64,000 nucleotides of DNA from Mikania micrantha (GCA_009363875.1 CM018685.1:64212593-64276592), one strand, 5' to 3'. Shown: positions 1 to 12,565, counted from the first letter of the stretch. Program-made: numbers and translations. Notes: generated by a model not told the origin, from the letters alone.

Positions 1-753
1 ATTTACCCCGGTAGACCGGAGGTGATTGTTGGTTGAAGCGCCACGGCCCCCGCGTCTGCCACCTCGAACACGTGTAGACCGATTTGTATAATATGCCTGA
101 GGAGACTGATTGGAAATTGATGAAGTTTGCAGCTGCGTAAGAAGGTGTTGTAGAGCATGTAGAGTGTCAGAGGAGGCTGGTGAAGAGGCAGAAGCAGGGG
201 GATGACTGGAAGAAGAGGCCGTAAAGGCCTGTGCAGGTGGCAGATCAGAAGAGGGTTTCTTGATCATAAAATTATGATCAGCCAAGAGACCATAAAGATC
301 AGCAAACGGTGTGGGTGTCTGGCGGGTCAGCAATGTGGACTTGAGACTATTAAATTCTTCACGTAAACCGGTAATAACAAGCATAACCAGATCAGATTCA
401 GGAATGGCATGGTTGATGTTGGCTAATGAGATGGCCAAGGATTATGCCCTATCCAAATAAGCGGCAGATGTTTCGTCACCTTGCATGGAGATCCTTAAAA
501 GTTGGGTCTTGAGTGTAGATACCCGGGAAAAAGATGTGGGTGCATAAGCATTCTCCAAAGAAAGCCATATGGCGCGAGAAGTGTCGCCATGAACATGATG
601 AAAAGATGCTTCAGAGATAGTGGAAATAAGAAGACTTCGAATATGGGCATCATTAGATAGCCATGTGGTATAATTCGGATTAGGGGTGGGGGCATCTTTG
701 TCAGTAGCGGGTGGAAGAAAGGCTGGAGGACATGGGATTGTGCCTAGGTTCAA
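1..753 (-). pseudogene. Ty1/copia retrotransposon gag fragment, broken
   Basis: Minus-strand reading gives a copia-type gag (UBN2 / Retrotran_gag_2 type): the proline-rich IPCPPAFLPPATDKDAPTPN, then YTTWLSNDAHIRSLLIS, ISEASFHHVHGDTSRAIWLS and LENAYAPTSFSRVSTLKTQL, the usual gag landmarks. One in-frame TAA near position 440 interrupts the frame. The same frame then continues as SLANINHAIPESDLVMLVI and LREEFNSLKSTLLTRQTPTP, and near the window edge becomes Ser/Pro-rich and Arg/Gly-rich (GGRRGGRG), as expected just before a zinc knuckle. No LTR or N-terminal part follows above 760, so the 5' end is lost; the 3' part lies outside the window. Retrotransposon identity is firm; it cannot be functional as read. 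Confidence 0.85.
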
Positions 754-1674
754 TGCTTATTGTGAGCTGTAGCAACCGTAAGGAGCCTCGTGCATCCGCC
801 TTACCTTTACTGTATTTAAATGATCAATTAGAATATTCAAACATCTAGGAAGTTAAGACTACAAGAATTCCTTACAAAATAAAACTTGGCAGGCCACCTT
901 TGCCTAGGTTCCCCTGACCGTCCATATGTTTCTCTCTAAGAATCATACACAAAAATAAATGAAAAAATATATATATAAAACTTGTCAGGCCACCTTTGCC
1001 TTGATCTATGAGGCACTTCATAATGCAATGTAAATTAGGCAAGAATTATTGAGAATATATAGAAAATTAACAAACAAAAAAAAGCATAAAGAACTTCGGC
1101 AATTTATATTTATGCATAGCATATGTTCAAGATTATAAAAGTATAATTAAGTTATGTACCAGGGTTTCTTCCATTGAGAAAAACACACTTTCACTAGCCA
1201 AACACCATATAACTCAAATAATGCGAAACATAACTAAAGTACCAAACACCCCTTGTAAACTTTAATAATTGAAAACAAGAAGAAAATTACCTTAATATTG
1301 ACATTTTTCTCATAAAGAAACTTCCCAACACCAGTCACGATGCCACAGATCTTCTATTCCAGTTATTGACATTGATTTGGTGTAGACCCAGTGACCCACA
1401 CACAAACTTCTCAAGTAACTGAATACATCCACACTTCCTGTATAGTTCCATATATCAAATGTATACAAATAACAAACACCCAATGCCATCTGAAGCTGCA
1501 ACAATGGAAATAGTCTGTCGGCTAAATATTTAACACTCCAACAAAAGAAAAAACAGGAAATAAATCAAAAACTTAACAAAACTTTAGTCTATACGCGTAA
1601 TTCCATGTCATCAATAAGTCTGGTTGCAACATGAATCATTCAAAAAGATAATAAGCTAATTTAGAAATATTGGC
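754..1674. other. A+T-rich stretch without a recognisable gene
   Basis: I see no gene. The start (about 763-810, a short motif ending in GTAGCAACCGTA and a GGAGCCTC block) reappears in diverged form near 7911-8080, so the stretch is related to the repeated DNA further right. A phrase about a GTCAGGCCACCTTTGCC motif occurs twice close together (near 885 and 983). A 64-codon minus-strand open stretch at 1310-1504 matches no family I know. Confidence 0.4.
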
Positions 1675-3060
1675 ATAATCCATAAGAGATTCTTTGCATT
1701 TATAACCACAATTTCAAGCATTTTACACATTAAGCATACACAATCTGTAATAGTTTTCAACTAGTGTTGATTAAAAAATCATCTTACTACAATTCTCCTA
1801 TTAATATTCTAACATTATAAAAGTTTGGATTAAAAATCCGGTTTATTTTAGTTTTACACTTGGGGTAGAAAAACCTGTGCCCAAAAATATCTATCCCATC
1901 AATATATTGTGTAATTAACTAAGTGTTTCCATGCTCTTTTTAACATGTATCCTTATCAATTATGGAAAGTGAAATTTAATTTAAAAATCATCTTGCTACA
2001 AATCTCAGGTATGTCACAAAGGAAATCTTAATCAGATTAAGCATCAGCAATGAATCCAATTACCTACAATGATATCATATTTAGATAAATCTTGGAACTA
2101 TAAGCTGAGGGACACTATGGGATAATCTAGAAAAGTAGGGGAAAATGAATTTGTAATATATTTTTTTTAAAGAAATATGATCATACCAGCAAATCTTCTT
2201 TAAAGCTTATAAGTAGTCTCAAGTCTCAACGGGTTCCTCACTGGTCATTAGAAGAGCCTTTAAAAAACATAACATGTTAAGAAACAAACATTGTTCAGGC
2301 ACTACTATAACTAATTTATTATAATTTATACATACAAAAATTGCAGCTAGATGCTCACCATTAAAACCTCAGCAAGAATGAAACAAGCACCAATTCCTTG
2401 AATCTTATGAGTTCCTTCATCATCCAAATGCAAATGAAGCAAGCAAATGAGCAATTACTGGAAATCACAGGAGACTTTCACATAAAAGAAAACTCAAAGA
2501 AATTAATCATAGAAATTTTATCATAACATATAATCAAGATTATAAAAGTCGAATTAAGTTAACTACCAGGGTTATGCTCCTTAGAACAACAATTTTAATT
2601 GCGATCGTCGAATGGAACCAAATTTCGGAGGTAATATCTCCGGTGGAACTGCATATCTCCGGCGGCCTAAGAATCTAAGATACACTCGGATTTCAGGTTG
2701 AAATTGCAAATCTCCGTCTGCCACGCAGATCACCGCTTCAGCTATCAGAGTGAAATTAGTCACGTACGGTGGTAGTATATGATGGTGTGGGCATTGGAGA
2801 TTTGAGCATTATAAACAGAGGATGATGATTATTACCGTTGTTTGACGATTCAGATATCAATTGTATGAAGATTTGAGATGACTATTCGGAAATCAATTGT
2901 ATGAAGATTTGATGAAGATTTGAAATGACGATTCGTTAGAGTTCTGACAAGACTGAAAGATCACACCGGATTTCATGGTGTACGGCATAACAAGAACGAA
3001 GGCCCATTTTCAAATATTAATAATAAAATAGTATTAACTAGTTACCTTATTAACTTTAAA
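1675..3060. repeat. Duplicated block, copy A
   Basis: This block shares long near-identical stretches with copies B and C: the ATCCATAAGAGATTC start (1678; again 9810), the TTCCTTCATCATCCAAATGC segment (2411; again about 4234 and 10878) and the segment around TGCGATCGTCGAATGGAACC (2598; again about 4636 and, with one change, 11275). Minus-strand translation of 2581-2763 gives an open 60-codon stretch starting with ATG. It is broken or lacks a start in the other copies, so I do not call it a gene. A could be a promoter plus first exon of an unrecognised minus-strand gene, copied three times. Confidence 0.7.
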
Positions 3061-3379
3061 AAAACCTAAGCGACGTTTGTAATTACTTGTTTAAAAGTTT
3101 TTATTAATTTATAATTTTTTAACATAGTTTTTTAAAAGTGTTTTAATTAGTTTTTTCAAAAGCACTTTACAAAATGACAAAAAAAAAAAAAGGTGTATTG
3201 TCAATCATTTTAATGTTACGGGATAATCTAGAAGTATAAGGGAAAATGAATTTGTAACACTTTTTTTTAAAGAAATATGATCATACCAGCAAATCTTCTT
3301 TAAAGCTTACAAGTAGTCTCAACGGGTTCCTCACTGGTCATTAGAAAAGCCTTTAAAAAACATAGCACATTAAGATATT

Positions 3380-6130
3380 TTGTAATTAACTAAGGGTTTC
3401 CCTGCTCTTTTTAACATGTATCCTTATCAATTATCAATTATGGAAAGTGAAATTTGTTATAAACTGTAGCAGTTAAGCTATGATAGCTACCTTCAATTAT
3501 CCTAGACACGACTCTTATAGTTCACGGAAATTCAAGTATGAACCAAAAAACTTTTAACCCCGTTGTTTAAAAAATGCTAATTGAAAACCAGAGATTAAAT
3601 GGCCTAAAATATGATGAATAAACTAACAAAACTTACATTTTGGATAGGTCCTTCAGATCTTGGTAGCATTAAGGAAAGCACGATTGAAATTGCATATATC
3701 TGGCGCCCAGACATACACACCACGCAAATCTCAGGTATGTCACTGAACCAGCTTTTTGGAAACAAAGTTATAAACAATTCAAACCCTAAAAAGAAATCTT
3801 AATAAGATTAAGCATCAACAATGAATATATCCATATGGACCATATAGCTACAATGATATCATATTTAGTTAAATCTTGAAACTATAAGTTGAGGGACACC
3901 AAGACAGTTTTCCAACTTGTGACTGGAAAATCAATAAATATAAGGGATAATCTAGAAATATAGCCATATAGGGGAAAATGAATTTGTAACATTTTTTATA
4001 AAGAAACATGATCATGCTAGCATATCGTCTTTAAAGCTTATTAGTAGTCTCAACAAGTTCTTCACTGGTCATTAGAAGAGCGTTTAAAATACATAACACA
4101 TTAAGAAACAAACACTGTTCAGGCACTACTATAACTAATTTATTATAATTTGTACATACAAAAATTGCAGCTAGATGCTCACCATTAAAACCTCATCAAG
4201 AATGAAAGGAGCACCAATTCCTTGAATCTTATAAGTTCCTTCATCATCCAAATGCAAATGAAGCAAGCAAATGAGCAATTACTGAAAATCAATGGAGACT
4301 TTCACTCAAAAGAAAAACTTAATGAAATTAATCATAGAAATTTTATCATAACATGTAATCAAGATTATAAAAGTTTAATTAAGTTAACTACCAGGGTTAT
4401 GCTCCATTAGAACAACACTTTTACTTGCCTCAAGACCATATAATCAAAAAAGGTAAATAAACAAACAAGCAGGTGGTGATAATAAACAATATGTGTAGGA
4501 TTCAGAAGCGCATTGATCATAGGATGAACAATTTTAATGAACAAAGAATGTAATCTCAAAGCTTGAGATCAAAAGTTTAGAGAGAAATTAGAAGGCAGGT
4601 AAGAACAACGCGATAATTAACGCACATACTTAGTTGCGATCGTCGAATGGAACCAAACTTCGGAGGTAATATCTCAGGTTGAACTGCATATCTCCTGCGG
4701 CCCAAGATACACACGGATTTCCGGTTGAAATTGCAAATCTCCGTCCGCCATCAGAGTGAAATTAGTATATATATCACCGCTTCAGCTATCAGAGTGAAAT
4801 TAGTCACGTACGGTGGTAGTATATGATGGTGTGGGCATTGGAGATTTGAGCACTATAAACAGAGGATGGTGATTATTACCGTTTGACGATTCAGATATCA
4901 ATTGTATGAAGATTTGAGATGACTATTCGGAAATCAATTGTATGAAGATTTGAAATGACGATTCGTTAGAGTTCTGAGTCTTCTGACAAGATTGAAGATC
5001 ACACCGGATTTCATGGTGTACGGCGTAACAAGAACGAAGGTCTGTTTTCATATTAATAATATAATAATAGTATTAACTACTTACCTTATTTTTTTTGAAC
5101 GGCAGTTAAACTGTCTCGTCGTGCTACCTTCAGTTATCCTGGCGATTGATAGCTAAGATCGATTCCTCGATCTCCGACCTGAGACACGTGTGCCCCCAGA
5201 TGCGCGGGAACCGGATGGAATCCATAAACCCTCGCCCCCCATTAGGTTCGAACCTGGGATTAAAGCTCTGATTCGTTCCTTCACCTGGATATCTATTAAA
5301 TTGCTCCCAACAAGGTTTGAACCCATGACCTCCACATTGGGAGGGTGAGCCTTTACCAGTTGAGGCAATTCTCCGGATAACTACTTACCTTATTTAACTT
5401 AAAAAAATCTAAGCGACGATTGTAATTACTTATTTAAAAATCTTTATTAACTTATAATTTTTTTAGCATGGTTTTTAAAGAATTTGAATTAGTTTGTTCA
5501 AAAGTATTTTACAAAATGACAAAAAAAAAACATTCTTGTATTGTCAATTATTTTAAGCTTATAAATGACACTGGCTGGTGGTGATTTGTGGAAATCATTT
5601 TCGTAATTTCTTTAAGGTTTACCAAGCACTTTTTATACTTATTGGAATTTTGACAAAGTCATTGTGAAAACTCAATCCCAAACATCCTCTAAATATCTAT
5701 TTAATACTTTTCTGATTTTACTCAAAGATGGTATAAAGAAAAATCATACATATTAAAAATAACTTTTAAAACTTAATGAATTAGAATTTTAAATTATGGA
5801 TGTTAAAAAAAAAAAAACTATATCCGAAAAATTCGGATATCAGGAAGTTCGGATATCCGAAATTTGGATTCAGATGGCTATTTTGAAAATTTTTAGATAT
5901 TTTGGATATATGATATCCAAAAATTTTTTTGCAAATAATTTTTCTAATATTTCATGTTATTTTCGGACATTTAAGATATTCGGGTATCTGTAATATATTT
6001 ATTTTAATTTTTTTTAACTTTGTTATGAGTTAGGATATCCGAATGAACATCTAAATCCGTATCCGAAATTTCAGATTCGGGTATTGAAATCTACCATCCA
6101 TAGTTTTCGGATATCCGAATTTCGAATATT
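3380..6130. repeat. Duplicated block, copy B
   Basis: It is collinear with copy C over about 2.5 kb (for example 3611 matches 10270, 4222 matches 10866, 4633 matches 11274, 5796 matches 12390), an offset near 6.65 kb. Differences include a SINE present only in B (5089-5377) and about 240 bp found only in C (near 11905-12150). No supported gene: the small open stretches at 3611-3802 and 4222-4410 lie in repeated DNA and the latter is simply repeated in C. Confidence 0.75.
5089..5377 (-). mobile_element. tRNA-derived SINE with target-site duplication
   Basis: On the minus strand the element starts GAATTGCCTCAACTGGTAAA (A-box-like), carries a B-box-like GGTTCAAACC about 45 bases later, and ends GCCGTTC followed by poly-A (seen here as TTTTTTTTGAACGGC). 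It is flanked by TAACTACTTACCTTA on both sides (from 5074 and from 5378), a long direct repeat typical of LINE-mediated insertion. Block C has the empty site (TTAACTACTTACCTTATTTA near 11705), which fixes both borders. Confidence 0.85.
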
Positions 6131-6150
6131 GAATCACCGGATATCTAAAA
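5800..6150. repeat. Degenerate DNA-transposon-like repeat rich in CGGATATCCGAA
   Basis: Many overlapping copies of CGGATATCCGAA / TTCGGATATCC in both orientations lie near the two ends (5820-5900 and 6030-6150), as in the subterminal regions of hAT-type MITEs. The left part recurs in block C (12400-12540). I could not find a clean terminal inverted repeat or TSD. Related wording also occurs at 21710-21840. Confidence 0.45.
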
Positions 6151-6159
6151 ATAAACACT

Positions 6160-6660
6160 CTAGATTAAAATTATAGAAGTATCATTTAGCTTAAACACCG
6201 CCACACCTGCTAGACCATCTTGATCTATTAAGCTAAACAAATAATCAGTATCTGTTATATGAAAATAAAATCTCTTAGACTTTAAATTACGAGACGATAA
6301 GAGTAAAAACAAATGTACTTTGTTTGTGTTCAAGTTACATTACATAAAACGTCTTTTAGGGGTAGAGAAATCAAATTCAAGGTGAAAAAAACTGATTGAT
6401 TTATATGAAGAAAAATAATCAATTAAGCCTAAGAAAGAAGGTGGTTTCGGTTTAGGGGCATCCAGCCCATAGGTTGGCATTGGTAGTAATGTTGGCGTTG
6501 GAAATTTTCGCTAAGCAATGCTTGAGTTTTAATATAATTGTTTTAAATTACTTGATGAAATCAATATTTTTTTCCCTTGCGATTATCAAGAAATTTGATT
6601 TTGAATAATCTGATAAATCATTGAAAAATATTACTTTGTTCGTATTTCTTTTGCGCATGT
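6160..6660. other. Intergenic, nothing recognised
   Basis: A+T-rich DNA between two repeat remnants. No open frame of note, no tRNA-like sequence and no repeat that I can match elsewhere in the window. Confidence 0.4.
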
Positions 6661-6666
6661 TATATC

Positions 6667-6870
6667 ACCAACAACCAGTGTTGTAAAAATCGGATTTAAT
6701 CGGTGATTAATCGCTAATCGGCCATATACTGATTAATTTTTACCTAGTCGGACCAAAAATCGTTAGTTGGCCCAAGTCGTTCAAAATCGGAGCTAATCGG
6801 ACTAATCGGCCGACGCCGATTCTAGCGATTCCGGTGACTAGCGGTCCTAATCGGCCAATTTCCGGGGATT
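6667..6870 (+). mobile_element. One end of a hAT-like MITE (AATCGG-rich), truncated
   Basis: It starts CAGTGTTGTAAAAATCGG, a form of plant transposon end I associate with hAT-like MITEs, followed by many AATCGG / CCGATT motifs up to about 6870. No matching right terminus or TSD is visible, so this looks like a truncated copy. Confidence 0.4.
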
Positions 6871-7108
6871 TAAAGACCTATGGTGAACATAACCTGTCAA
6901 AATTAGAGGTTTGACCCCATCTTCTCCTGTAATGATTCCTAGGCACCATTGATAAATATTGCTTCCTTAAGCATGAAAAAACAACCTGGAACATTTTTTG
7001 AAAACAAAGTTCCATGAAAAACTCAAACCCATAATAGTACATGTCATACAGGTTAAACATAAATATTGAATCTAATAAGCTAGAATGATACAATACTTTA
7101 TAACTTAC

Positions 7109-7221
7109 CACCAATGATGGCACACAAGGAATTTCCTTTGGCTTCTTTCACCATGGCGACGGTATTGCTAGACGGTTGACTAACACAAGAATCTTCATGC
7201 AACTTAACAAGTTCCAGTTGA
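7109..7221 (-). pseudogene. Exon-like fragment of an unrecognised gene, copy 1
   Basis: Read on the minus strand, a T-rich tract ending in TAG at 7222-7224 is followed by an open 113-base segment encoding QLELVKLHEDSCVSQP then SSNTVAMVKEAKGNSL, ending in CIIG-like residues just before a consensus donor (G|GTAAGT). This looks like one internal exon. A second, decayed copy lies at about 7627-7737, where frame shifts break the same reading. Shorter relatives lie near 8190-8300 and 9230-9350. I do not recognise the protein. No start, stop or neighbouring exon completes it, so it is more likely a reiterated gene fragment than a working gene. Confidence 0.35.
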
Positions 7222-7626
7222 CTACCATGAGAAGTAAAGAATAAACAAATAACACCTTTATATTATTAGAAAATGTTCAAGAAATAAGTAGTTTTAAAAA
7301 AGATTATGATGCAGTAAGATACAATGATATATAAAGATTACCTATGACAAATTATGGTTTTAACCAAAGGTCAAAAATTCAATCAATTGACAAGTTTTCT
7401 ACGCCATTCCTCACAAAATCGAAAAGCACCATTGACAAATAACGCCCTCCAAAGGTTTGAAAAACAACCTAGTACATTCTCTGGAAACAAAGTTACACAC
7501 AATTCATACCCATAAAAGGAAACTAAATTAGATTGAGCATCAACTTTGAATCCAATTAGCTATAAAGATACCATATCTAGATGAATCTAAATCTTGAAAT
7601 TGTAAGTTGAGCCATTTATAACTTAC

Positions 7627-7737
7627 CAGCCTGTGATGGCAAATATTGTCCTTTGGCTCCTACCTCAGTGGCGGCAATGCTATAGACGGTTGACTACCAC
7701 AAGAATCTTCATGCAATTCAATAAGATCCAAATGGCT
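7627..7737 (-). pseudogene. Exon-like fragment, decayed copy 2
   Basis: It is homologous to 7109-7221: minus strand LIELHEDSCGSQPS followed by a frame disruption and a preserved donor (CTG|GTAAGT). The acceptor has changed from TAG to AAG. It is treated as a dead copy of the same exon. Confidence 0.35.
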
Positions 7738-8379
7738 TCAATGACAATTTGAGAACAAATAGAGACACCATCCTAATCTAAGCAAATGTCAATGAGATAA
7801 GTAGTATTTCAAAAAGGTAATGAAGTCACAAGAAGCTAAACATTTATGCAAAAGAATAAAAAATTATATAAACTACTATTACTCATGCTTACCTTTATGA
7901 TTTTGGGAAGTTTCAATGCTTACTGTAAGTTGTAGCAACCGTAGAGATCTGGCTCTGTGACCTAGAGATCACCCTCTTGTAGAAATGCTAGCATGCTGAG
8001 TAAGGATGTGTACATCAAGTCCAAGTTAACCCAAAATTCCCACCCTTGGGCCAATGCATGTAGGAGCCTCCTGCATCAAGCTTAACTTTTCTATGTTTCA
8101 CCTACCACCTCTCACCTACTACCTGCTTTAGAAAGTATCAAGCAAAAAAATAAATTAACATGATCATAAGAAGCAAAAGACATTATAACTTATCACCAAT
8201 GAGGGAATTTCTTTTGGTTCCTTCATTAGCAATGGCATTGATAGATGAGTAGATGGTTGTCTAACTAGATAATAAGTTCCAAATAACTAACATGGGAAAC
8301 TAAGACAGTTCACTTTCAATGAAAAATTTAGTGTTGAAAAAATGTTATAATGCAATGAGATAAATCATTTAAACTATGA

Positions 8380-8580
8380 TTACCAACCAAGCAAACCTTT
8401 TTCACTTTCAAAAGATTCAATGGCTTTTGTATCTGAAAAGGAAAAGTTTTGCACTTATCTGAAGAAATAGAAACATTGTCACATGCTAGCATTCACAAGG
8501 ACCAGCTACATCAACACAAGCCTTGCAAACTAAACCTAACAAATGCATCAATATTGAATCAAGTTAGCTACAACGATACG
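8380..8580 (-). repeat. Duplicated segment with an exon-like piece (copy at 9480-9680)
   Basis: About 200 bp here is nearly identical to 9480-9680. Both carry, on the minus strand, a short exon-like segment after CTTCAG or a close variant. The 9501-9563 copy is the cleaner one. Downstream parts (8580-8660 and 9680-9760, GAAACTCTAAGGTGAAGGAC) also match, so the duplication runs to about 8710 and 9800. Confidence 0.6.
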
Positions 8581-9500
8581 ATATTTAGATGAATCTTGAA
8601 ACTCTAAGGTGAAGGACACTAAGACTCATCTTGCAACAATGAGTATATGATGATGTATGCCTTCTTTACAGCAGCTGCAGTAATAACATTGATAATAGAA
8701 CTGTCTTCTAACCAATGTCTGACCCAAGTATCACAAAATCTTATATTAATAATTACACATTGGCAAATCTTGTACCAATAATTTGCAATAAAAAAACCAA
8801 CATAATGCAACGTTGAAGTGATGCACCCATGTTGCCTTGTTTCTCACTGGACCATCATTTCCTTCAGCAATCAAGACCTTTAGCCAATCTCTAAGAATTA
8901 TACACAAATATATTATAGAAAGATAAAATAATAAATTAAGCAAAAGCTATACGGTTTCATGAATCATTTCACTTCTAAGATTACACTTCTCTCTACTTGT
9001 TCTTTCCGAATAACGGAATCCCTCGTATATATATACCTCTCCTCTCTACCAGAGATTTTGCCAAAGACCATATCTCAGATTTAGCTCAAAAAATAGAAGA
9101 CTAAACTAGGTTATAAAGCTAATTAAAAAATTAAAAGACATACAACATGTCTCTTCAAACAAGCTTCACACCGTTGTGTTGAGTCACATTCATTTACTAC
9201 TTGATCATAAGAAACAAAACGCATTTATAACTTATCACCAATAAGGGAATTTCCTTTGGTTCCTTCATTAGTAAGCACAGCTACATGAGTAGATGCTTGA
9301 CTAACTGGATAATTTTCATGCATTCAATAAGTTCCAAATAACTAACATGGGAAACTAAGAACTAAGAGATGACACCTTCATATTCTAATCAAATGTTCAT
9401 AAAAAAGGTAGCGTTGAAAAAATGTTATACTGCAATGAGAGAAATCATTTAAAGCACAACAATATAAATTTAATTAACTATGATTGCCAACCAAGCTAAC

Positions 9501-9563
9501 CTTTTTCACTTTCAAAAGATTCAATGACTTTTGTATCTGAAAAGGAAAAAGTTTTGCACTTAT
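9501..9563 (-). pseudogene. Second exon-like fragment of the unrecognised gene
   Basis: On the minus strand CTGTTTCTTCAG precedes a 63-base segment that ends at a GTTAGC donor. One frame reads DKCKTFSFSDTKVIESFESE, which looks like real protein. The frame used by the longer open stretch reads ISAKLFPFQIQKSLNLL. I cannot choose between them by homology. It lies among repeated copies, so it is a fragment of unknown origin. Confidence 0.3.
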
Positions 9564-9799
9564 CTGAAGAAACAGAAACATTGTTACATGCTCACATTCA
9601 CAAGGACCAGCTACATCAACACAAGCCTTGTAAATTAAACCTAACAAATGCATCAATATCGAATCAAGTTAGCCACAATGATACGATATTTAGATAAATC
9701 TTGAAACTCTAAGGTGAAGGACACTAAGACTCGTCTTACAACAATGAGTATATGATGTATGCCTTCTTTACAGCAGCTGCAGATTTAACATTGATAATA

Positions 9800-12565
9800 G
9801 AACCATAATCCATAAGAGATTCATTGCTCTTATAACCACAATTTCTAGCATTTTACACGTTAAGCATACACAATCTGTAATAGTTTTCTACTAGTGTTGA
9901 TTAAAAAATCATCTTACTAGCTACAATTCTCCTATTAATATTCTAACATTATAAAAGTTTGGATTAAAAATCCGGTTTATTTTAGTTTTACACTTGGGCC
10001 AGAAAAACCTGTGCCCAAAAATATCTATCCCATCAAGATATTGTGTAAATAACTAAGGATTTCCCTGCTCTTTTTAACATGTATCCTTATCAATTATGGA
10101 AAGTGAAATTTGTTATAAACTGTAGCAGTTAAGCTATGATAGCTACCTTCAATTATCCTAGACACGGATCTTATAGTTCACGGAAATCAAGTATGAACCA
10201 AAAATCTTTTAACCCCGTTGTTTAAAAAATGCTAATTAAAAACTAGAGATTAAATGGCCTAAAATATGATGAATAAACTAACAAAACTTACATTTTGGAT
10301 AGGTCCTTCAGATCTTGGTAGCATTACGGAAAGCACGATTGAAATTGCATATAGAAGCGCCCATACATACACACCACACAAATCTCAGGTATGTCACCGA
10401 GCCAGCTTTTTGGAAACAAAGTTATAGACAATTCAAACCCTAAAATGAAATCTTAATAAGATTAAGCATCAACAATGAATATATCCATATAGCTACAATG
10501 ATATCATATTTAGTTAAATCTTGAAACTATAAGTTGAGGGACACCAAGACAGTTGTCCAACATGTGACTGGAAAATCAAGAAACAGAAGGGATAATCTAG
10601 AAATATAGCCATATAGGGGAAAATGAATTTGTAACATTTTTTTAAAGAAATATGATCATGCTAGCATATCGTGTTTAAAGCTTATTAGAAGTCTCAACAG
10701 GTTCTTCACTGGTCATTAGAAGAGCGTTTAAAAAACATAACACATTAAGAAACAAACATTGTTCAGGCACTACTATAACTAATTTATTATAATTTGTACA
10801 TACAAAAATTGCAGCTAGATGCTCACCATTAAAACCTCATCAAGAATGAAAGGAGCACCAATTCCTTGAATCTTATGAGTTCCTTCATCATCCAAATGCA
10901 AATGAAGCAAGCAAATGAGCAATTACTGAAAATCAATGGAGACTTTCACTCAAAAGAAAAACTTAATGAAATTAATCATAGAAATTTTATCATAACATGT
11001 AATCAAGATTATAAAAGTTTAATTAAGTTAACTACCAGGGTTATGCTCCATTAGAACAACACTTTTACTTGCCTCAAGACCATATAATCAAAAAAGGAAA
11101 ATAAACAATCAGGTGGTGATAATAAACAATATGTGTAGGATTCAGAAGCGCATTGATCATAGGATGAACAATTTTAATGAACAAAGAATGTAATATCAAC
11201 GCTTGAGATCAAAAGTTTAGAGAGAATTTAGAAGGCAGGTAAGAACAACGCGATAATTAACGCACATACTTAGTTGCGATCGTCGAATTGAACCAAACTT
11301 CGGAGGTAATATCTCCGGTGGAACTGCATATCTCCGGCGGCCTAAGATACACTCGGATTTCCGGTTGAAATTGCAAATCTCCGTCCGCCACGCATATCAC
11401 CGCTTAAGCTCTCAGAGTGAAATTAGACATGTACGGTGGTAGTATATGATGGTGTGGCCATTGGAGATTTGAGCATTATAAACAGAGGAATGAGGATGGT
11501 GATTATTACCGTTGTTTGACGATTCAGATATCAATTGTATGAAGATTTGAGATGATTATTCGGAAATCAATTGTATGAAGATTTTATGAAGATTTGAAAT
11601 GACGATTCGTTAGAGTTCTGACAAGATTGAATATCACACCGGATTTCATGGTGTACGGCGTAACAAGAACAAAGGTCTGTTTTCATATTAATAATATAAT
11701 AGTATTAACTACTTACCTTATTTAACTTAAAAAAGTCTAGGCGACGTTTGTAATCATTTATTTAAAAATCTTTATTAACTTATAATTTTTTTAACATGGT
11801 TTTTAAAGAATTTGAATTAGTTTTTTCAAAAGTAGTTTACAAAATGACAACAAAAAACATTCTTGTATTGTCAATTATTTTAAGCTTATAGGTGACAGTA
11901 GCTGGTGGTGGTTTGTGGAAATAGCGATGGGTGGCAGCGGAGGTGGGTGCCGATGATGGCTGTGGGTAGTGGTAGGTGACAGTAGCAGTGGGTGGTGACG
12001 TTCACGCTGTGTGGTGGCGGTTGATAACGGGTGACAACGTTAGGTGTGGTGGTGGGTTGGGAAAATGTGGGATTAGATTTGTAATTTAAAACAAGCAAGT
12101 CACAAGTCAATTTAAAATGTCAGGTTTGTAGCTTTTGAAAACAAACTTATTACCTATTTATAAGAAATCATTTTCGTAATTTCTTTAAGGTTTGCCGGGC
12201 TCTTTTTTATACTTACCGGAATTTTGACAAAGTTAATAAAGTAATAAGTCATTGTGAAATCTCAGTCCTAAACATCCTCTAAATATCTATTTAATACTTT
12301 CATGATTTTACTCAAAGATGGTATAGAGAAAAATCATACATGTTAAAAATAACTTCTAAAACTTAAAAGAAATAGAATTTTAAATTATGGGTGTTAAAAA
12401 AAACTATATTCGAATTTGAAATATTCGAAAAATTCGGATATCAGGAAGCTCGGATATCCGAAATTCGGATTCGAATGGCTATTTTGAAAATTTTCAAATA
12501 TTTTGGATATATGATGTCCAAATTTTTTTTGCAAATAGTTTTTCTGATATTTCATGTAATTTTAC
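9800..12565. repeat. Duplicated block, copy C, abutting the ACBP gene
   Basis: It matches copy A at its left (9805-10110) and copy B through most of its length. The match to B stops near 12550-12565, where B continues into CGGACATTTAAG while C switches to TTTTACTTGAAAATAAGTGC, which leads directly into an intron of the kelch ACBP gene. C lacks the SINE of B and has about 240 extra bases (about 11905-12150, GGTGG-rich). No gene is supported; the open stretch 11886-12110 is simple GGTGG-rich sequence. Confidence 0.75.

Noticed and set aside
2581..2763. 60-codon minus-strand ORF with ATG in block A
   Set aside because: The same DNA in block C has an early stop after the corresponding ATG, and copy B has no ATG at that place and further changes. 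No conserved frame, so not called a gene.
4222..4410. 62-codon plus-strand ORF, nearly identical to the one at 10866-11054
   Set aside because: Its conservation merely reflects the recent duplication of blocks B and C. In block A the same stretch has a different frame. No family match.
5153..5368. 71-codon ORF and a possible tRNA gene (A and B boxes)
   Set aside because: The boxes belong to a SINE with poly-A tail and TSD. No cloverleaf with anticodon stem can be read, so it is not a tRNA gene. The same applies to the other SINEs in the window.
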